Notes: generated from the sequence alone by a model not told the origin. Counted from the stretch's first letter, positions 1 to 7,265 are shown. The stretch is 33,602 bases of DNA from Hyphomicrobiales bacterium (GCA_021775555.1 JAJFHP010000013.1:1-33602), one strand, 5' to 3'. Program-made: numbers and translations.

Positions 1-231
1 GAGCTGGGTGTGCCGGAATGGAAGCGCGATGACTTGCGCGATGATGCCCGGCGAAACCGCACCCTCGACCCGGACATCGCTTCCATGCGCTCTCTTTCTT
101 TAAACGCCAAAATGCGCCGCCAGTGGGAGCGCAACTATGACGTTCTCGTGGAGCGCGCGCTCCAGAACACGGAAATGGAAAAGCTGAAGCGCAGCTTCTT
201 CAAAGCTAATCCGGACGTGGAGGAGTATTAG
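1..231 (+). CDS. 3' end of an unidentified protein-coding gene
   Basis: The reading frame is open from the first base of the window and runs 76 codons to a TAG stop, so this is the C-terminal end of a longer gene. The visible part is highly charged and rich in Arg, Lys, Asp and Glu. It has a probable amphipathic helix around the stretch that begins NAKMRRQWERNYDVLVERAL, and it ends in PDVEEY. A GTG at position 10 could in principle start a 73-residue protein, but the frame extends upstream of it and no ribosome binding site is visible, so truncation by the window edge is the simpler reading. I do not recognise the family and assign no function. Confidence 0.6.
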   Translation, partial: ELGVPEWKRDDLRDDARRNRTLDPDIASMRSLSLNAKMRRQWERNYDVLVERALQNTEMEKLKRSFFKANPDVEEY

Positions 232-274
232 GGCGTGAGCGCTTAAATAAGCAGTGTGTGAACCGCAAACGGGG

Positions 275-351
275 AATGTCTTCTTTTCTCCTGAAAGCGG
301 ACATTATTCCGCACTGCATCAAATGTCCGCTTTGTGCCAATAGCGGACATT
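275..351. repeat. Intergenic double-palindrome repeat, copy 1 (degenerate)
   Basis: Two imperfect palindromes, at about 275-305 and 321-351, each begin AATGTC and end with a GCGGACATT-type arm. The second is the clearer one, with an AAATGTCCGCTTT arm facing AGCGGACATT. It belongs to the same family as the copies near 1917, 7266, 9232 and 13452. It lies between the truncated first gene and the promoter region of acr3. Confidence 0.75.
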
Positions 352-405
352 CGAGACGCCTGTGACCGGCAATCATAATCAAAGATGAACGCAACCAGAC
401 GCCGA

Positions 406-419
406 TTGATCTTTATCAA
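406..419. promoter_or_regulatory. FNR/FixK-type operator upstream of acr3
   Basis: The sequence TTGAT-CTTT-ATCAA matches the FNR/Anr/FixK consensus TTGAT-N4-ATCAA at all ten specified bases. Its centre (412.5) is about 100 nt upstream of the acr3 start codon. A class II activator site centred at -41.5 would put the transcription start near 454. I see no convincing -10 hexamer at the expected place, so the promoter itself is inferred. No fnr or fixK gene lies in the window. Confidence 0.65.
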
Positions 420-430
420 AGCGGCGTCCC

Positions 431-498
431 AGTTCGTAGTCTTACTTAAAGCACCTGTGTTTGTTGTGTAGCCAAGCTACCGGTGCAGGATACGAACT
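431..498 (+). promoter_or_regulatory. Nested inverted repeats in the acr3 leader
   Basis: AGTTCGTA (431-438) is the exact reverse complement of TACGAACT (491-498). Between them GCACC (451-455) can pair with GGTGC (482-486), and GTAGC (468-472) with GCTAC (476-480) around a CAA loop. The outer arm ends two bases before the AGGATGGGAG region that carries the ribosome binding site. The element could be a structured leader if transcription starts upstream of 431, or a pair of operator half-sites if it starts near 454. I do not recognise a known riboswitch class. Confidence 0.35.
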
Positions 499-512
499 AG
501 GATGGGAGATGC

Positions 513-1619
513 ATGAACAGTGGGAGTATCGCGTTAGCTGAAAGGCCTGCAAGCGGGATTGGTTTCTTCGAAAAATGGCTGTCGGTGTGGATCGCTCTGT
601 GCATTGCTGCGGGGATTGCCCTGGGCAGTGCGATGCCGGGTCTGTTTCAACTCCTTGCAGGCTTGGAATACGCATCAGTCAATTTAATCGTAGCGGTACT
701 CATCTGGGGAATGGTCTACCCCATGATGGTGAATGTGGATTTCACCAGCCTTCGTCATATCGGTAACCGACCAAAGGGATTGGTCATCACCCTCGTCGTT
801 AACTGGCTGATCAAGCCGTTTACGATGGCTGCCCTTGGCGTGCTGTTCTTTGAAGTCTTGTTTGCCGGCATCATCGCTCCCGCCGATGCACAACAGTACA
901 TCGCAGGGCTCATTCTGCTCGGTGCCGCTCCTTGCACCGCGATGGTATTTGTGTGGTCGCAACTCACACGCGGCGATGCGACCTACACACTCGTCCAGGT
1001 GTCACTGAATGATGTCATTATGGTCTTCGCCTTTGCGCCGATTGTCGCCTTGCTGCTCGGTGTCACCGACATTGATGTTCCATGGCAAACACTGATTTTG
1101 TCCGTTGCGCTGTATGTCGTTATTCCACTCATTGCCGGTGCAAGTACTCGACGCTGGTTGACTGGCCGTGTCAAACGAGGAGAAACCGGTGAGGTTGCAG
1201 TTGCACGGTTCACCAATCGAGTTAAGCCGCTGTCGGTGGTTGCGCTTCTCGCCACGGTGGTTCTGCTCTTTGGCTTCCAGGGTCACGTAATCCTCGATCG
1301 CCCCGCACTGATTGCGCTGATCGCCGTGCCACTCCTGATACAGTCCTATGGTATTTTTGCAGTCGCCTATGGCGCTGCCTACCTGTGGCGGGTACCGTTC
1401 AATGTTGCAGCGCCATGCGCCCTTATTGGAACTTCAAACTTCTTTGAACTGGCCGTGGCAGTTGCCATCAGCCTCTTTGGTCTCAATTCGGGGGCCGCAC
1501 TGACGACTGTGATCGGTGTGCTCGTCGAAGTCCCGGTCATGCTGTCGCTTGTCGCTTTCGCCAACCGAACGCGCGGCCTTTTCCAGCAACACAGTGAATC
1601 TCCAGTAAGTCTTCCATGA
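513..1619 (+). CDS. acr3: ACR3-family arsenite efflux permease
   Basis: This is an inner-membrane arsenite exporter of the ACR3/BART superfamily, which uses the proton motive force to expel As(III). The protein has 368 residues and about ten hydrophobic segments. Two family signatures are visible: [15 protein letters not shown] around residues 138-151, with the conserved membrane Cys at 141, and [11 protein letters not shown] around 306-316, with the conserved Glu at 312. The ATG at 513 has a GGGAG ribosome binding site a few bases upstream. The stop codon overlaps an alternative start of the next gene, so the two are almost certainly co-transcribed. No arsR, arsC or arsH is visible nearby. 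An exact FNR/FixK-type box upstream suggests induction when oxygen is low, which differs from the usual ArsR control. The family assignment is firm; substrate breadth (arsenite versus antimonite) is not determined by sequence. Confidence 0.93.
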   Translation: MNSGSIALAERPASGIGFFEKWLSVWIALCIAAGIALGSAMPGLFQLLAGLEYASVNLIVAVLIWGMVYPMMVNVDFTSLRHIGNRPKGLVITLVVNWLIKPFTMAALGVLFFEVLFAGIIAPADAQQYIAGLILLGAAPCTAMVFVWSQLTRGDATYTLVQVSLNDVIMVFAFAPIVALLLGVTDIDVPWQTLILSVALYVVIPLIAGASTRRWLTGRVKRGETGEVAVARFTNRVKPLSVVALLATVVLLFGFQGHVILDRPALIALIAVPLLIQSYGIFAVAYGAAYLWRVPFNVAAPCALIGTSNFFELAVAVAISLFGLNSGAALTTVIGVLVEVPVMLSLVAFANRTRGLFQQHSESPVSLP

Positions 1620-1630
1620 GGAGTGTTAAG

Positions 1631-1876
1631 ATGAGCGAACACAAGGCCTGCTATGGAACGATGTTCCACGACACGCTGCATTTCACAGTAAACAAAGAGA
1701 TGAAAGGTAAAGTCTTCAGCTTTGAACTCGACACCATAGGCTTGGGACGTTCTGATCGTTTGGCCCAAGCGGATATCTCAGAGTGGGACGATTGCTTGGC
1801 ATGCCCGGAGTTCGATCATTGTTACAAATTCTGCCTTGCCAAACTGACCTTGGAGTCGGCCATCGCGGATGACTAG
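1631..1876 (+). CDS. Small Cys-rich protein co-transcribed with acr3, unknown function
   Basis: This 81-residue soluble protein directly follows acr3. An ATG at 1616 overlaps the acr3 stop. I prefer the ATG at 1631, because AGGAG at 1619-1623 sits seven bases before it. Cysteines are at residues 7, 55, 58, 64 and 68. The last four form C-x2-C-x5-C-x3-C within the segment DDCLACPEFDHCYKFCLAKL, a spacing suited to binding a metal or an Fe-S cluster. There is no signal peptide or membrane segment. I do not recognise a named family. Coupling to an arsenite exporter suggests a cytoplasmic role in binding or sensing arsenite or a thiophilic metal, but that is inference. It could equally be a redox protein unrelated to arsenic. 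Confidence 0.8.
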   Translation: MSEHKACYGTMFHDTLHFTVNKEMKGKVFSFELDTIGLGRSDRLAQADISEWDDCLACPEFDHCYKFCLAKLTLESAIADD

Positions 1877-1916
1877 CTGCCCGTCTGTTCGTGTTGGTTT
1901 CAGGGGGACTACCGCA

Positions 1917-1991
1917 AATGTCCGCTTTGGGTCATAAGCAGACATTCCGAGCGGCAAATCTCATGTTCGCTTTACCCCCGAAAGCGGACAT
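1917..1991. repeat. Intergenic double-palindrome repeat, copy 2 (inverted orientation)
   Basis: The module beginning AATGTCCGCTTTGGGTCATA (1917-1946) is followed by a second module that reads CATGTTCGCTTTACCCCCG and ends AAAGCGGACATG (1972-1991). Compared with the copies at 7266 and 9232 the two modules are in reverse-complement order, so this copy is inverted. It fills the gap between the convergent acr3 operon and the GlcG-like gene, where its hairpins could also act as a terminator. Confidence 0.85.
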
Positions 1992-2003
1992 GAAACTCGT
2001 GTC

Positions 2004-2435
2004 TCACCCGGTATCGGCAACAAGCCCCGCGGCTTCAATCCCGGCGATGGCGCACATTTCGTCATTGTCGGAATTGTCTCCGGTCACGCCAACAGCACCG
2101 ATCAGTTGACCCTCACCGTCTCGGACCAGCACGCCGCCAGGCACGGGAACCAGTGCGCCACCGGCCAGTGCATTCATGGCATCGAGAAAATAGGCCTGGG
2201 TTTTTGCGCGTTCAAAAAGAGCCCGCGAGCCAAGCCCCATGGCAATGCATCCATAGGCTTTGCCGTGGGCGATCTTGAAACGCATGGCGCTGGCACCGTC
2301 CTGGCGCTCGAACGCAGTTGTGTGCCCGCCTGCATCCAGAACTGCAACACTGAGAGGCAAGAGGTCTGCATCGATCGCCTTGGCAAAAGCGCCTGCAATG
2401 ATCATTCGTGCCTGTTCGAGCGTAATTCCGCTCAT
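2004..2435 (-). CDS. GlcG/HbpS-family (DUF336) protein
   Basis: This 143-residue protein belongs to the GlcG/HbpS family (PF03928), whose members include haem-binding and glycolate- or diol-linked proteins of uncertain biochemical role. The family signature AVLDAGGHTTAFERQDGA lies around residues 30-47. A second conserved segment, VPGGVLVRDGEGQLIGAVGVTG, lies near residues 98-119. The protein appears cytoplasmic, with no signal peptide. Its ATG overlaps the stop of the upstream DMT permease by four bases (ATGA), which implies translational coupling. The pairing suggests that the permease handles whatever small molecule this protein binds or processes, but the substrate cannot be named from sequence. 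Confidence 0.85.
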   Translation of the reverse strand: MSGITLEQARMIIAGAFAKAIDADLLPLSVAVLDAGGHTTAFERQDGASAMRFKIAHGKAYGCIAMGLGSRALFERAKTQAYFLDAMNALAGGALVPVPGGVLVRDGEGQLIGAVGVTGDNSDNDEMCAIAGIEAAGLVADTG

Positions 2436-3322
2436 GGTCGTCCCCCCGGTTTTACGGCCTGTGGTGACCGCTCGATAATGTAAACGCCGCTCGCCACCAG
2501 AATGAGGGCGCCGGCCAGAGTCCAGCTATCGGGGAACTCTCCCCAGATGACAAGCCCCAGCAGGGTGGCCCAGATCAGGCCGGAATACCGGAACGGCGCC
2601 ACAAGGGACGCCTCGCCAAGACGCAAAGCCTCGATGATGAGAAAATGCGCCGCCGCATTGAGCGCACCATTTAAAAACAGCAGGAGTGCCGCCGTGCCGG
2701 TGATGGACTGCCAGCCTTGCAACAGCGTTACGGCGAGCGCCACGCAGACCACCGCCACATTGCCCCACAGCAGAATCGAGATCGAAGCCTCGGTGCGCGA
2801 AAGCCCGCGCGTGATGATATCCCGGCACCCGGCAAACAGGGCCGCAAGCACCGGCAGTATCAGAACCAGCTCGAACCCCGTGCCGCCCGGGCGCACAATC
2901 ATCAAGACACCAATAAAGCCCGCAAGCACTGCAAGCCAGCGGCGAGGGCCGACTTTCTCTTTCGTAAACAGGTGCGAAAAAGCTATCACGAAAAGCGGGC
3001 TGGAAAAGGCAATTGCCGTCACCAGCGCCAATGGCAATAACCAGAAACTCACGACAATGGTTGCGGTGGTGGCAACGAAGAAGGCCGAGCGCAGGGCCAT
3101 GCCTGCCCGGTTGGTAACTTTGACCCTGTCCCAGCCGGCAAAAAAATGGATGTAAGGGATGATGAGCAGTAGCGAACAGGCTTGTCGAAGGGCGAGCACT
3201 TGCCAGACTGGATAGGTTTCCGTCAACCACTTGGACGTGGCGTCATTAAGCGTGAGCAGCAATGCCGCGACGATCATCGCGAGAATGCCTTTGAAGGAAT
3301 CGCTGTATTGCGGGGCGGGCAT
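2432..3322 (-). CDS. EamA-type DMT superfamily permease
   Basis: The protein is an inner-membrane carrier of the drug/metabolite transporter superfamily with ten predicted hydrophobic helices in two EamA repeats. The frame is open to 3418, but I choose the ATG at 3322. It gives 296 residues starting MPAPQYSDSFKGILAMIVAA, the normal length, with the first helix correctly placed. The extra 32 residues upstream are Cys- and Arg-rich and unlike the family. Typical landmarks are the LNDATSKWLTETYPVWQVLALRQ segment after helix 1, and AFSSPLFVIAFSHLFTKEKVGPRRW ahead of helix 5. It is the first gene of a two-gene operon with the GlcG-like gene and diverges from the secreted Cys-pair protein. The substrate is unknown; members export amino acids or other metabolites. 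Confidence 0.88.
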   Translation of the reverse strand: MPAPQYSDSFKGILAMIVAALLLTLNDATSKWLTETYPVWQVLALRQACSLLLIIPYIHFFAGWDRVKVTNRAGMALRSAFFVATTATIVVSFWLLPLALVTAIAFSSPLFVIAFSHLFTKEKVGPRRWLAVLAGFIGVLMIVRPGGTGFELVLILPVLAALFAGCRDIITRGLSRTEASISILLWGNVAVVCVALAVTLLQGWQSITGTAALLLFLNGALNAAAHFLIIEALRLGEASLVAPFRYSGLIWATLLGLVIWGEFPDSWTLAGALILVASGVYIIERSPQAVKPGGRP

Positions 3323-3369
3323 CAGGGGTGACCGTTCGGGAGGGTTACAGCAGAAACGAGAAGGCAAAA

Positions 3370-3385
3370 CGTTGCCATGGCAACG
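3370..3385. promoter_or_regulatory. Perfect 16-bp palindrome between divergent genes
   Basis: CGTTGCCATGGCAACG is a perfect 16-bp palindrome. It lies 47 bp upstream of the DMT permease start and 59 bp upstream of the secreted-protein start, where a dimeric regulator could control both promoters. No regulator gene is adjacent, so the binding protein is unknown. Confidence 0.5.
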
Positions 3386-3444
3386 GATATACGTAACAGT
3401 ATTACTCACATATTTCACGGTCCGTTGCGTAGAGGTCAGATGAT

Positions 3445-4725
3445 ATGAGTACCGGCAAAATCAGATATCTGCTGGCAACCCTGCTTGGTGCCATGGTTGT
3501 TTCCCCGGCATTGCCCGTTTCAGCGCAGGCCAGCACGCCACTGCAGCGCCATGAAATTCCTGCCAAAGCCTCTCAAAACACGATCCGCCTTGCACAAGGG
3601 GCATCAGAAAAGGAAGCTTTTGAGGGCGCCAAGGAACTCGGCACCCTGGAAGCCTGGGAAGCCTTCCTCAACAATTTCCCTACAGGCTTCCGTGCCGACC
3701 TCGCCCGCGCATATGTGAGACGGCTTGGCACAGAGACCAAAGCCACACCCGCGCCAGCCCCGGCCCCTGTTCTGGCCGCACCGCCGCCTCCCCCGCCACC
3801 TGCGCCACTTCCCATCGCTACCCCTCCACCGCCACCTCCAGCGCCGCAACCTGTTCTGCAGCCGATCCACCTCGGCCCTGATGCATCGCCATGGCGCAAC
3901 GGCAACTACGCCATGGATGAAGGGAATGCGTCCGCTTACTCCGCGAGCGTGCAAAGCAGCGGGCTTGAATTCACTACCTTTTGCAATGTCAACCGGCAGC
4001 TCATCACCGTGTTGGGTGAATCGAACCGCGGCGTGTATCCCGACTTTGATCAGCGCATCGAACAAGGACTGAGTGCTTCGATAGGCCAGTACGGCACCAA
4101 CGATCAGCGACTTTCGATCCACTTCACCAACGGCAATGAGCATATCCTTCCGGCCAATGTGATGGGGCTGACGGGGGAAGTGGCGATTAATTCTGAAACG
4201 ACGGGCAGCGGTTTCCAGCCCGGCGGCAGCTTCGTCAATGACCTGATGTCGGCGCAATCCTTCACGATCTCCTCGCCACCCATGGGCGTAACCTTTCAGC
4301 TCGGCAACAGCCGCCGCGCACTCTGCAATGTCCTGACGCGATGCGGGGTCTCCACACCCGGTTGCGCCAGGTTTGCGCCGAGGCCTGTGAGCACATACGC
4401 ACCGCCAAAGATAAAGAAGAAAACCTACACGAAGAAAAAGAAGAGCGGCTGCCCCGGTGGCACTGTCTGGCTTGAGGGCCAGTGCATCAAGAAATCGGAA
4501 GTGACAGCAACCTGCGGGCCTGGCTACAAGCGCCAGGGCTCCAAATGCGTCTCCCGCTACCCGGCTAACCCGACATCAAATTCTGATCAGGAACCATCCT
4601 CTGCTCAACAGTTGCAGGGTATAATCCAGCAAATTCTTCCCGGTCTGACCAATCAATCGCCTTGCCCCAGCGGGCTCATCCGCAACGCCTATGGGCAATG
4701 CGTCCCGCCGGAAACGGGCGGGTAA
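3445..4725 (+). CDS. Secreted proline-rich protein with three C-terminal Cys-pair repeats
   Basis: This is a 426-residue exported protein of unknown function. Residues 1-29 form a Sec signal peptide that probably ends at VSAQA. Residues 53-95 are helical (EAFEGAKELGTLEAWEAFLN and onward) and resemble the short AWEAFL-type repeat often found beside alphaproteobacterial caspase-like proteins. Residues 101-140 are an almost pure Pro/Ala linker. Residues about 148-310 form a possible beta-rich domain, with cysteines at 180, 294, 300 and 307. A Lys-rich patch (323-334) precedes three copies of a short module, C-x10-C, C-x10-C and C-x11-C, at 336-347, 357-368 and 407-419. Each has a G just after or near the first Cys. 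The start is supported by AGAGGT eight bases upstream. Disulphide-bonded periplasmic or surface repeats are likely; a cell-wall or inhibitor role is only a guess. Confidence 0.75.
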   Translation: MSTGKIRYLLATLLGAMVVSPALPVSAQASTPLQRHEIPAKASQNTIRLAQGASEKEAFEGAKELGTLEAWEAFLNNFPTGFRADLARAYVRRLGTETKATPAPAPAPVLAAPPPPPPPAPLPIATPPPPPPAPQPVLQPIHLGPDASPWRNGNYAMDEGNASAYSASVQSSGLEFTTFCNVNRQLITVLGESNRGVYPDFDQRIEQGLSASIGQYGTNDQRLSIHFTNGNEHILPANVMGLTGEVAINSETTGSGFQPGGSFVNDLMSAQSFTISSPPMGVTFQLGNSRRALCNVLTRCGVSTPGCARFAPRPVSTYAPPKIKKKTYTKKKKSGCPGGTVWLEGQCIKKSEVTATCGPGYKRQGSKCVSRYPANPTSNSDQEPSSAQQLQGIIQQILPGLTNQSPCPSGLIRNAYGQCVPPETGG

Positions 4726-4781
4726 AATTGGGTTTGGGTTGAGCTGGTTCATATCAACCACTCGCGCATTGCAATCAGGAC

Positions 4782-4795
4782 TTGATTAAAATCAA
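4782..4795. promoter_or_regulatory. FNR/FixK-type operator upstream of the universal stress gene
   Basis: TTGAT-TAAA-ATCAA is an exact match to TTGAT-N4-ATCAA. Its centre (4788.5) lies about 96 nt before the start codon of the universal stress protein, almost the same distance as the box before acr3. A weaker site, CTGGT-TCAT-ATCAA (8 of 10 matches), lies at 4744-4757. The match and spacing are seen directly; regulator binding is inferred. Confidence 0.65.
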
Positions 4796-4884
4796 GGCGC
4801 ATCGTTCCGCTCATCTGCATTGTTGATACACGACCCCGGAAGACAGATGGGACTCGCCCCTCAACGGTGCGCGGGAGCATGTTC

Positions 4885-5421
4885 ATGAAAACAATTCTGG
4901 TGCCCACCGACGGATCGACAGCTGCTGAAAAGGCGCTGGATCTGGCTTTGGACCTGGCGCAAAAGCATGATGCCGACTTGAAGCTTCTGCATGTCCTGCT
5001 GCGCGACAAGGAGCCTGATGAATTGCTGCGCCTGCCCGAGCTGTCGGCGGCCGAAGGTGATGTGAGGAGCGAATTGGAAAGCCTGGAAAAGGGCCCTAAA
5101 ACGCCGCGCACGGCAGAGGAATTGATGGGGGAGCGCAGCGCACCCAGACGCCCCGCACCTGAGAGCCTGTTGCGCACGATCGGGGCGCATGTCCTGAAGC
5201 GCGCCGATGCACATGCAGCGGAGCGGGGGGTCAGCGCCGAGATCCTCGAGCTTGCCGATAGCGCCGCCGCGCCTGCGATAAAAGCAGCCGCAGACGCTAT
5301 CCATGCAGATACGATCGTTATGGGCACACGGGGCCTGCGCCAGATCGAGGCGGTCACTTTCGGGAGCGTCTCACAGGAAGTCTGCCGCTCGGTCGACTGC
5401 ACCTGCATCGCGGTGCATTGA
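4885..5421 (+). CDS. Universal stress protein (UspA family)
   Basis: This is a single-domain universal stress protein of 178 residues. It opens with MKTILVPTDGSTAAEKALDL, the usual first strand and loop. It carries the ATP-binding signature G-x2-G-x9-G-S near the C-terminus (GTRGLRQIEAVTFGS), so it belongs to the nucleotide-binding branch. Candidate starts are GTG 4867, ATG 4879 and ATG 4885. The last is chosen because GGGAG at 4873-4877 is seven bases upstream and the protein then begins at the first beta strand. The central region (about residues 45-95) is longer and more charged than in a minimal Usp. An exact FNR/FixK-type box upstream fits the known Anr/FNR control of many usp genes under low oxygen. 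Confidence 0.92.
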   Translation: MKTILVPTDGSTAAEKALDLALDLAQKHDADLKLLHVLLRDKEPDELLRLPELSAAEGDVRSELESLEKGPKTPRTAEELMGERSAPRRPAPESLLRTIGAHVLKRADAHAAERGVSAEILELADSAAAPAIKAAADAIHADTIVMGTRGLRQIEAVTFGSVSQEVCRSVDCTCIAVH

Positions 5422-5434
5422 AAATACGCCGGGA

Positions 5435-6055
5435 TCACCGGTCTTCAGTTTCCTTCACGGGCGCAAAATGTTGCGGGGCCTCGTCCCGCTCAAACATTCC
5501 ATAGTCCCGCGCGACAAGACACAGCCGCGCGCCGGTCACGAAATCCTGTGTGGCCACGTCGCGCAGGATCTCACTGCCCTCCGCTTGCGTGCCCACATGC
5601 AGCACGGACACATATGCGTCCTCAAAGTTGACGCTCTTAAACTGCTCGCCCCGGCTGAAAGCTTCTCCCAGGCTCTCGACCGCCACGACGAAGTGGGGGG
5701 ATTTCATACCAGACGCATCACATGGCTCTGGCGGAATATCCGGCACGCCACCCTCAGCACGCGCAAACCCTTGAATGATCTCGGCGATGCGAATTCGGTA
5801 GTCTGCAAAATGCACATCGCGCCCCGATTTCTGCGCCATCATGTGTTTCACATCCTCACGCCAGTCTTTGAGTGCGGCTTCGTCTCGCCAGTGCTGGTAT
5901 GACAGGATCGTGTCGGGCCGCAGCAGGCTCCTGTAGCGATCGAGAAACAGAAGCCCCTCATTCTGCTCCAGGCGCGGTTTCAGCGCCGCCGCGATGGAGA
6001 AATAATGATCCTCGTGGCCGGGCTTCGGCGTGACTTCGAAATAGAGCGCAAGCAT
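5435..6055 (-). CDS. Antibiotic-biosynthesis-monooxygenase (ABM) domain protein
   Basis: The protein starts MLALYFEVTPKPGHEDHYFSI and carries an ABM-type ferredoxin-like fold in residues 1-100. Typical landmarks are GLLFLDRYRSLLRPDTILSY followed by a W-R-D-E-A segment. A second, less conserved half (about 120-206) contains FVVAVES and may be a second ABM-like repeat. The ATG at 6055 gives 206 residues and is preferred to the GTG at 6076, because the fold begins there. ABM proteins range from small monooxygenases to haem-degrading enzymes and stress proteins, and no catalytic signature here picks one. The gene is convergent with the universal stress gene, only 13 bp away. Confidence 0.75.
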   Translation of the reverse strand: MLALYFEVTPKPGHEDHYFSIAAALKPRLEQNEGLLFLDRYRSLLRPDTILSYQHWRDEAALKDWREDVKHMMAQKSGRDVHFADYRIRIAEIIQGFARAEGGVPDIPPEPCDASGMKSPHFVVAVESLGEAFSRGEQFKSVNFEDAYVSVLHVGTQAEGSEILRDVATQDFVTGARLCLVARDYGMFERDEAPQHFAPVKETEDR

Positions 6056-6098
6056 ATGTCCGGTTTCCCTTCTCACGCGCTGGATAGCACCGGGGAGA

Positions 6099-6689
6099 TC
6101 ATTTCACCAGCAACACCCAGTTGCGGCCTTCATTGTCCCAATCGTCCTTGACCAGCTCCCGTTGGGCCCGCTCAACATAACCACTGCGCTCATAAAGACG
6201 CCGCGCGCCGGCGTTGGCATCGGAGACGATGATGGAGAGCCCCTTGCACCCGGCCTTCGATGCCTGATGTTCGGCCATCTCGAGCAGGGCGCTGCCAAGC
6301 CCCTGACCGCGAAATTCGGGGTACGCCGCGAGCACATTCACATACCAGGTGCCCGGCGCCAAATTCTCCAGCTCCTGCAGGGGCACGAACATCGGGGGCA
6401 TGGTGTCGTAATCAATCTCCTCAGGCTCATCGGTGAGCGGATAGCCGATCAGGCCCGCCGCCGCCTTGCTTTCCACCTCAGCGATAAAAGAATTGCGCCA
6501 GGCGAACCCGCCCTCCTCGCGCTGGGCGCGCCGCCGCCCGACGTCCCACGCAGTCTCGCCCGTCTCCGCCATACGCTCCCACAGGTAAAGCGGCATCCCC
6601 TCACCGGCGAAATTGATGAGTTGGGCAAGGGCGTCCGCGTCGTCGATGGTTGCCTTGCGGATGGTGGGGATGAGAGGAGGGTTGGGCAT
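6099..6689 (-). CDS. GNAT-family N-acetyltransferase
   Basis: This 196-residue cytoplasmic protein has the GNAT fold. The acetyl-CoA-binding motif A is seen as VNVLAAYPEFRGQGLGSALL around residues 118-137. Motif B follows (GARRLYERSGYVERAQRELV). The N-terminus, IRKATIDDADALAQLI, is the usual first strand and helix. The start at 6689 is supported by AGGA about nine bases upstream. The acceptor is unknown, and GNAT neighbours are rarely informative. The gene is co-directional with the ABM-domain gene, 43 bp apart, and could share its transcript. Confidence 0.88.
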   Translation of the reverse strand: MPNPPLIPTIRKATIDDADALAQLINFAGEGMPLYLWERMAETGETAWDVGRRRAQREEGGFAWRNSFIAEVESKAAAGLIGYPLTDEPEEIDYDTMPPMFVPLQELENLAPGTWYVNVLAAYPEFRGQGLGSALLEMAEHQASKAGCKGLSIIVSDANAGARRLYERSGYVERAQRELVKDDWDNEGRNWVLLVK

Positions 6690-6968
6690 GGGGAGATCCT
6701 GTATCAGATGCGCAAGAGTGGCAGGTGGGTGTGCGGTTCGCTTTATTCAAGTCGAAGCATCCCGCCGCTTCCGGGCGCGGGAGTTTGCTTCTGGCGAAGG
6801 TCCCGCGAGGCGGGACTGCGCGGAGCGCCAAGAAGGTGCGTTCCGTATATTTAGGGCACCTCATCGGCGCCCCGCGCGCGGCCTCTTGTCGAAATCCGCC
6901 CGGCGTCTCATTTAAGTTGTCCTACCGGCTGGCGCCTATTTGAGGACGTGATCTGCACAAAGCAAACA

Positions 6969-7137
6969 ACGCTCAAGTAGCCCGAAGGGCGGTAGCGCAA
7001 CCAAAATTGCACTTCGGCGCGGGGGCCATAGTACCCCCGGGTCCGGGACGGCACGCCCGGGATGGCTGAGGTCGTTAATCTCTGCTGCCCGACTGTCGCG
7101 CACTAAACGGGCTCAAGTAGCCGTCAGGCAGTAGGCC
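6969..7137. repeat. Pair of imperfect direct repeats
   Basis: About 12 identical bases (GCTCAAGTAGCC) begin near 6971 and again near 7110. Each is followed by a short hairpin-like GC stretch and a CAA-rich tail, with partial similarity continuing about 20 bases further. Spacing is about 139 bp. The nature of the element is unknown; it may be the remains of a small dispersed repeat. Confidence 0.4.
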
Positions 7138-7265
7138 AAACAAAAACCACCGCAGGAACCGCTCTTCTCTCCTCGGGTCAAGACGGTCTTAAGCCCGCGT
7201 CCCCATGTGGAGAAAAGATGCGGCGGAATATAAAGGGGGCAAAGAGGGCGGGGATTAGTTTTTGC

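Noticed and set aside
513-1876. An ArsR-type repressor in the acr3 operon
   Set aside because: Neither gene has a winged helix-turn-helix; the small protein's Cys pattern does not match the ELCVCDL motif of ArsR.
1891-2109. A plus-strand ORF of 72 residues (MLVSGGLPQMSALGHKQTFR and onward)
   Set aside because: It is a translation of the palindromic repeat and the GlcG-like gene's other strand; similar spurious peptides arise at other repeat copies.
2502-3155. A 217-residue plus-strand frame opposite the DMT permease
   Set aside because: It is the complement shadow of a clear membrane-transporter gene and has a low-complexity Arg/Thr/Ser composition.
6601-6864. An 87-residue minus frame extending upstream of the acetyltransferase
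   Set aside because: It overlaps the GNAT gene in another frame and has a Pro/Arg-rich repeat-like composition.
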